From Microbacterium enclense (GTDB lineage Bacteria > Actinomycetota > Actinomycetes > Actinomycetales > Microbacteriaceae): a DNA stretch of 35,396 bases. The translations under genes were made by a program, and so were the position numbers. Positions 33,920-35,396 of this stretch are shown one piece after another (the first letter of the stretch is position 1; every line of letters begins with the position of its first letter). The DNA lies in contig NZ_RBZY01000038.1 in the NCBI RefSeq assembly GCF_004022425.1, positions 277-35,672 on the forward strand. Direction: 5' to 3'. The notes under the pieces were generated by a model that was given only the letters and a program-made list of their open reading frames with translations, ran no database searches and was not told the DNA's origin.

Positions 33920-35197
33920 GTGGGCCAGGGGTCATTCGGAGAGCAGCTGATGTGGCTGCTCCCGTTCGGGTATCTCGGCATCGTCTCGTGGGGCTTCTGG
34001 ATCGTCCGCAAAGTGCTCGCCGCGACGTCGCGACCCGTCCGCAACGACTTCCGCACCACGACGACCGTCGTCGTCCCGTCGTTCCACGAAGATCCCGACG
34101 TGCTGTTGCGGTGTCTGCAGACGTGGGTGCGGCAGGGCCCCTCGCGGATCATCATCGTCCTCGACGTCGCCGACACCGAGGCGCAGCGGCGCATCGAGGC
34201 CTTCGGCATCCCGTCCGTCGACGTGGTGATGTTCCAGCACCGCGGGAAGCGCTCGGCGCTCGGTGTCGGCATCCGGATGGTCGACACCGAGCTGATCGTC
34301 TTCGTCGACTCCGACACCGCGTGGGAGGACGGCATGCTGGACGCCGTCCAGATGCCCTTCATCGATCCCGCGGTGGGGGCGGTCAGCACGCGGCAGAACG
34401 TCTATCTGCCGAAGTCGAGCGTGTGGCGCCGCGTCGCGGACTGGATCATCGATCTCCGGTACACCGACTACGCCCCGGCGATGGGGCGTTTCGGTGGCAT
34501 CATCTGCGCCTCCGGGCGAACGGCGGCCTATCGGCGCTCGGTCATCCAGCCGAGGGTGGAGGACCTGGAGCACGAGATCTTCTTCGGCAAGGAGTGCGTC
34601 GCCGGTGACGACGGACGCATGACGTGGCTCGTCCTCTCCCAGGGTTTCCGGGTCGCTCACCAGGACAGCGCGCGCGCGCTGTCGATGTTCCCGGGGACGT
34701 TCCGGGCGTTCGTCAAGCAGCGCGTGCGGTGGAGCCGCAACTCGTTCCGCTGCTACCTCACCGCCATCCGGCACGGGTGGGTGTTCAAGGTTCCGCTTAT
34801 CTCGCAGATCACCATGATGCAGATCCTGCTGACCCCGTTCACGATGTTCGTGGCCCTGGCCTACGTCGTGTTGTCGGTCCGCGCGGAACACCCCCTGCTC
34901 GGCCTGGGGCTGGCGATCGTGTGGTTGTTCGTGGGCCGGGGCATCCGGGGAATGGCGCATCTGTGGCGCCGGCCGGAGGACATCGTGCTGCTTCCGCTGG
35001 TGACCGTGATCATCATCTTCGTCGCGCTGCCCATCAAGGTCTACGCGCTCTTCACGATGAACAAGCAGGGGTGGCTCACCCGGTCCGCCGACAGTCAGGG
35101 GGGCGAGGGGCAGTCCGAGGCGAGCCTGGGCGGTGAGGGCCAATCGGCCGCGAGCGTCGGTCTGTCGTCCGTCTCGGCGGAGCCCTCTCGTGGCTGA
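33920..35197 (+). CDS. Hyaluronan/alginate-synthase-like GT2, membrane
   Basis: A 425-residue processive glycosyltransferase. One N-terminal helix (11-34), a GT-A domain with VVPSFHEDPD, DSD (130-132), AGDDGRMT (228-235) and QRVRW (267-271, the QxxRW motif), then about four helices (300-385). It probably polymerises and exports a polysaccharide. The C-terminal 35 residues are Ser/Gly/Glu-rich with a tandem 10-residue repeat (GGEGQSEASL, GGEGQSAASV). GTG start at 33920 with GGGAG 5 nt upstream. It overlaps the next gene by 8 bp. It differs clearly from the GT2 at 25040. Confidence 0.88.
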   Translation: MGQGSFGEQLMWLLPFGYLGIVSWGFWIVRKVLAATSRPVRNDFRTTTTVVVPSFHEDPDVLLRCLQTWVRQGPSRIIIVLDVADTEAQRRIEAFGIPSVDVVMFQHRGKRSALGVGIRMVDTELIVFVDSDTAWEDGMLDAVQMPFIDPAVGAVSTRQNVYLPKSSVWRRVADWIIDLRYTDYAPAMGRFGGIICASGRTAAYRRSVIQPRVEDLEHEIFFGKECVAGDDGRMTWLVLSQGFRVAHQDSARALSMFPGTFRAFVKQRVRWSRNSFRCYLTAIRHGWVFKVPLISQITMMQILLTPFTMFVALAYVVLSVRAEHPLLGLGLAIVWLFVGRGIRGMAHLWRRPEDIVLLPLVTVIIIFVALPIKVYALFTMNKQGWLTRSADSQGGEGQSEASLGGEGQSAASVGLSSVSAEPSRG

Positions 35198-35396
35198 CGA
35201 CGGCGGCCTGACCGCGGTCGAGCGCGGTGACACCCACCCCGCTCTCCGCGGCGTGGCCCGGGTGATCATCGTGATCGCGGTCGTGGTGCTGGTCGTGGGC
35301 GTCGTGCTGGTGGGCAATTTCGTCCACGCGGGCTCGTTCCTTCCCTGGCTGCGCGACGATGCATCGACCGGTCCGGTCGTGGCGGGGGCTCCGACC
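35190..35396 (+). CDS. Single-span membrane protein, 3' end outside window
   Basis: 69 codons are visible from GTG 35190, overlapping the GT2 stop by 8 bp. About 22 mostly polar residues (MADDGGLTAVERGDTHPALR onward) are followed by one strongly hydrophobic helix (about 23-43) and an extracytoplasmic part beginning FVHAGSFLPWLRDD. The topology suggests a periplasmic or surface domain beyond the window. Coupled translation with the synthase suggests a partner in polymer export or modification; identity unknown. Confidence 0.65.
   Translation, partial: MADDGGLTAVERGDTHPALRGVARVIIVIAVVVLVVGVVLVGNFVHAGSFLPWLRDDASTGPVVAGAPT

Overview
The window is high-GC DNA (about 70% by eye) from an actinomycete, most likely a Microbacterium-like member of the Microbacteriaceae. 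The pointers are near-exclusive use of G/C-ending codons, the S10-spc-alpha ribosomal supercluster without rpsN (between rplE and rpsH) and without rpsD (between rpsK and rpoA), a DsbA-like gene between map and infA, TAGGCT/TAGACT-type -10 boxes close to start codons, and two copies of a small protein family (DUF7882-like) that I know from Microbacteriaceae. The species assignment is inference; the gene content is read directly.

Region 1 (1-17130) is conserved housekeeping. A small MT0933-antitoxin-like gene is followed by a strong promoter, a structured leader of about 300 nt, and the S10 operon (rpsJ-rplC-rplD-rplW-rplB-rpsS-rplV-rpsC-rplP-rpmC-rpsQ). The spc operon (rplN-rplX-rplE-rpsH-rplF-rplR-rpsE-rpmD-rplO) follows. 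A hairpin terminator precedes secY-adk-map and a thioredoxin-fold gene. A new promoter and structured leader start infA-rpmJ, a second structured leader precedes rpsM-rpsK, two hairpins precede rpoA-rplQ, and a 16-bp terminator stem closes the block.

Region 2 (17148-28739) opens with two apparently leaderless genes, truA and an endonuclease/exonuclease/phosphatase-fold gene. It then holds what looks like an uncharacterised envelope-signalling locus. A convergent pair made of a lipoprotein gene and a membrane protein with a degenerate GGDEF domain occurs twice (19385-21139 and 22984-24891). In the first copy the membrane gene overlaps a PAS-containing histidine kinase gene by ATGA. In the second copy the membrane gene is divergent from a processive GT2 glycosyltransferase gene. 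An OmpR-type response regulator with a long linker and a membrane-anchored GH6 glucanase follow. A plausible reading is sensing and control of an extracellular beta-glucan; no signal, product or kinase-regulator pairing is shown by the sequence.

Region 3 (28860-32762) is a group of small genes: two DUF7882-like paralogues flanking a MarR regulator with matching operator-like 16-mers, a sigma-region-2-only protein, a DoxX-like membrane protein, a 2H phosphoesterase (2'-5' RNA ligase-like), a PPOX-fold oxidoreductase, a possible 34-residue leaderless protein and an FBP-type zinc-finger protein.

Region 4 (32846-35396) begins a second polysaccharide locus: a right-handed beta-helix lipoprotein, a hyaluronan/alginate-synthase-like GT2 and an overlapping single-span membrane protein cut off by the window end. 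Across the window the heptamer GGATGCC/GGCATCC is clearly over-represented and forms inverted pairs in at least three intergenic hairpins. I see no rRNA, tRNA, CRISPR, transposase or prophage gene.
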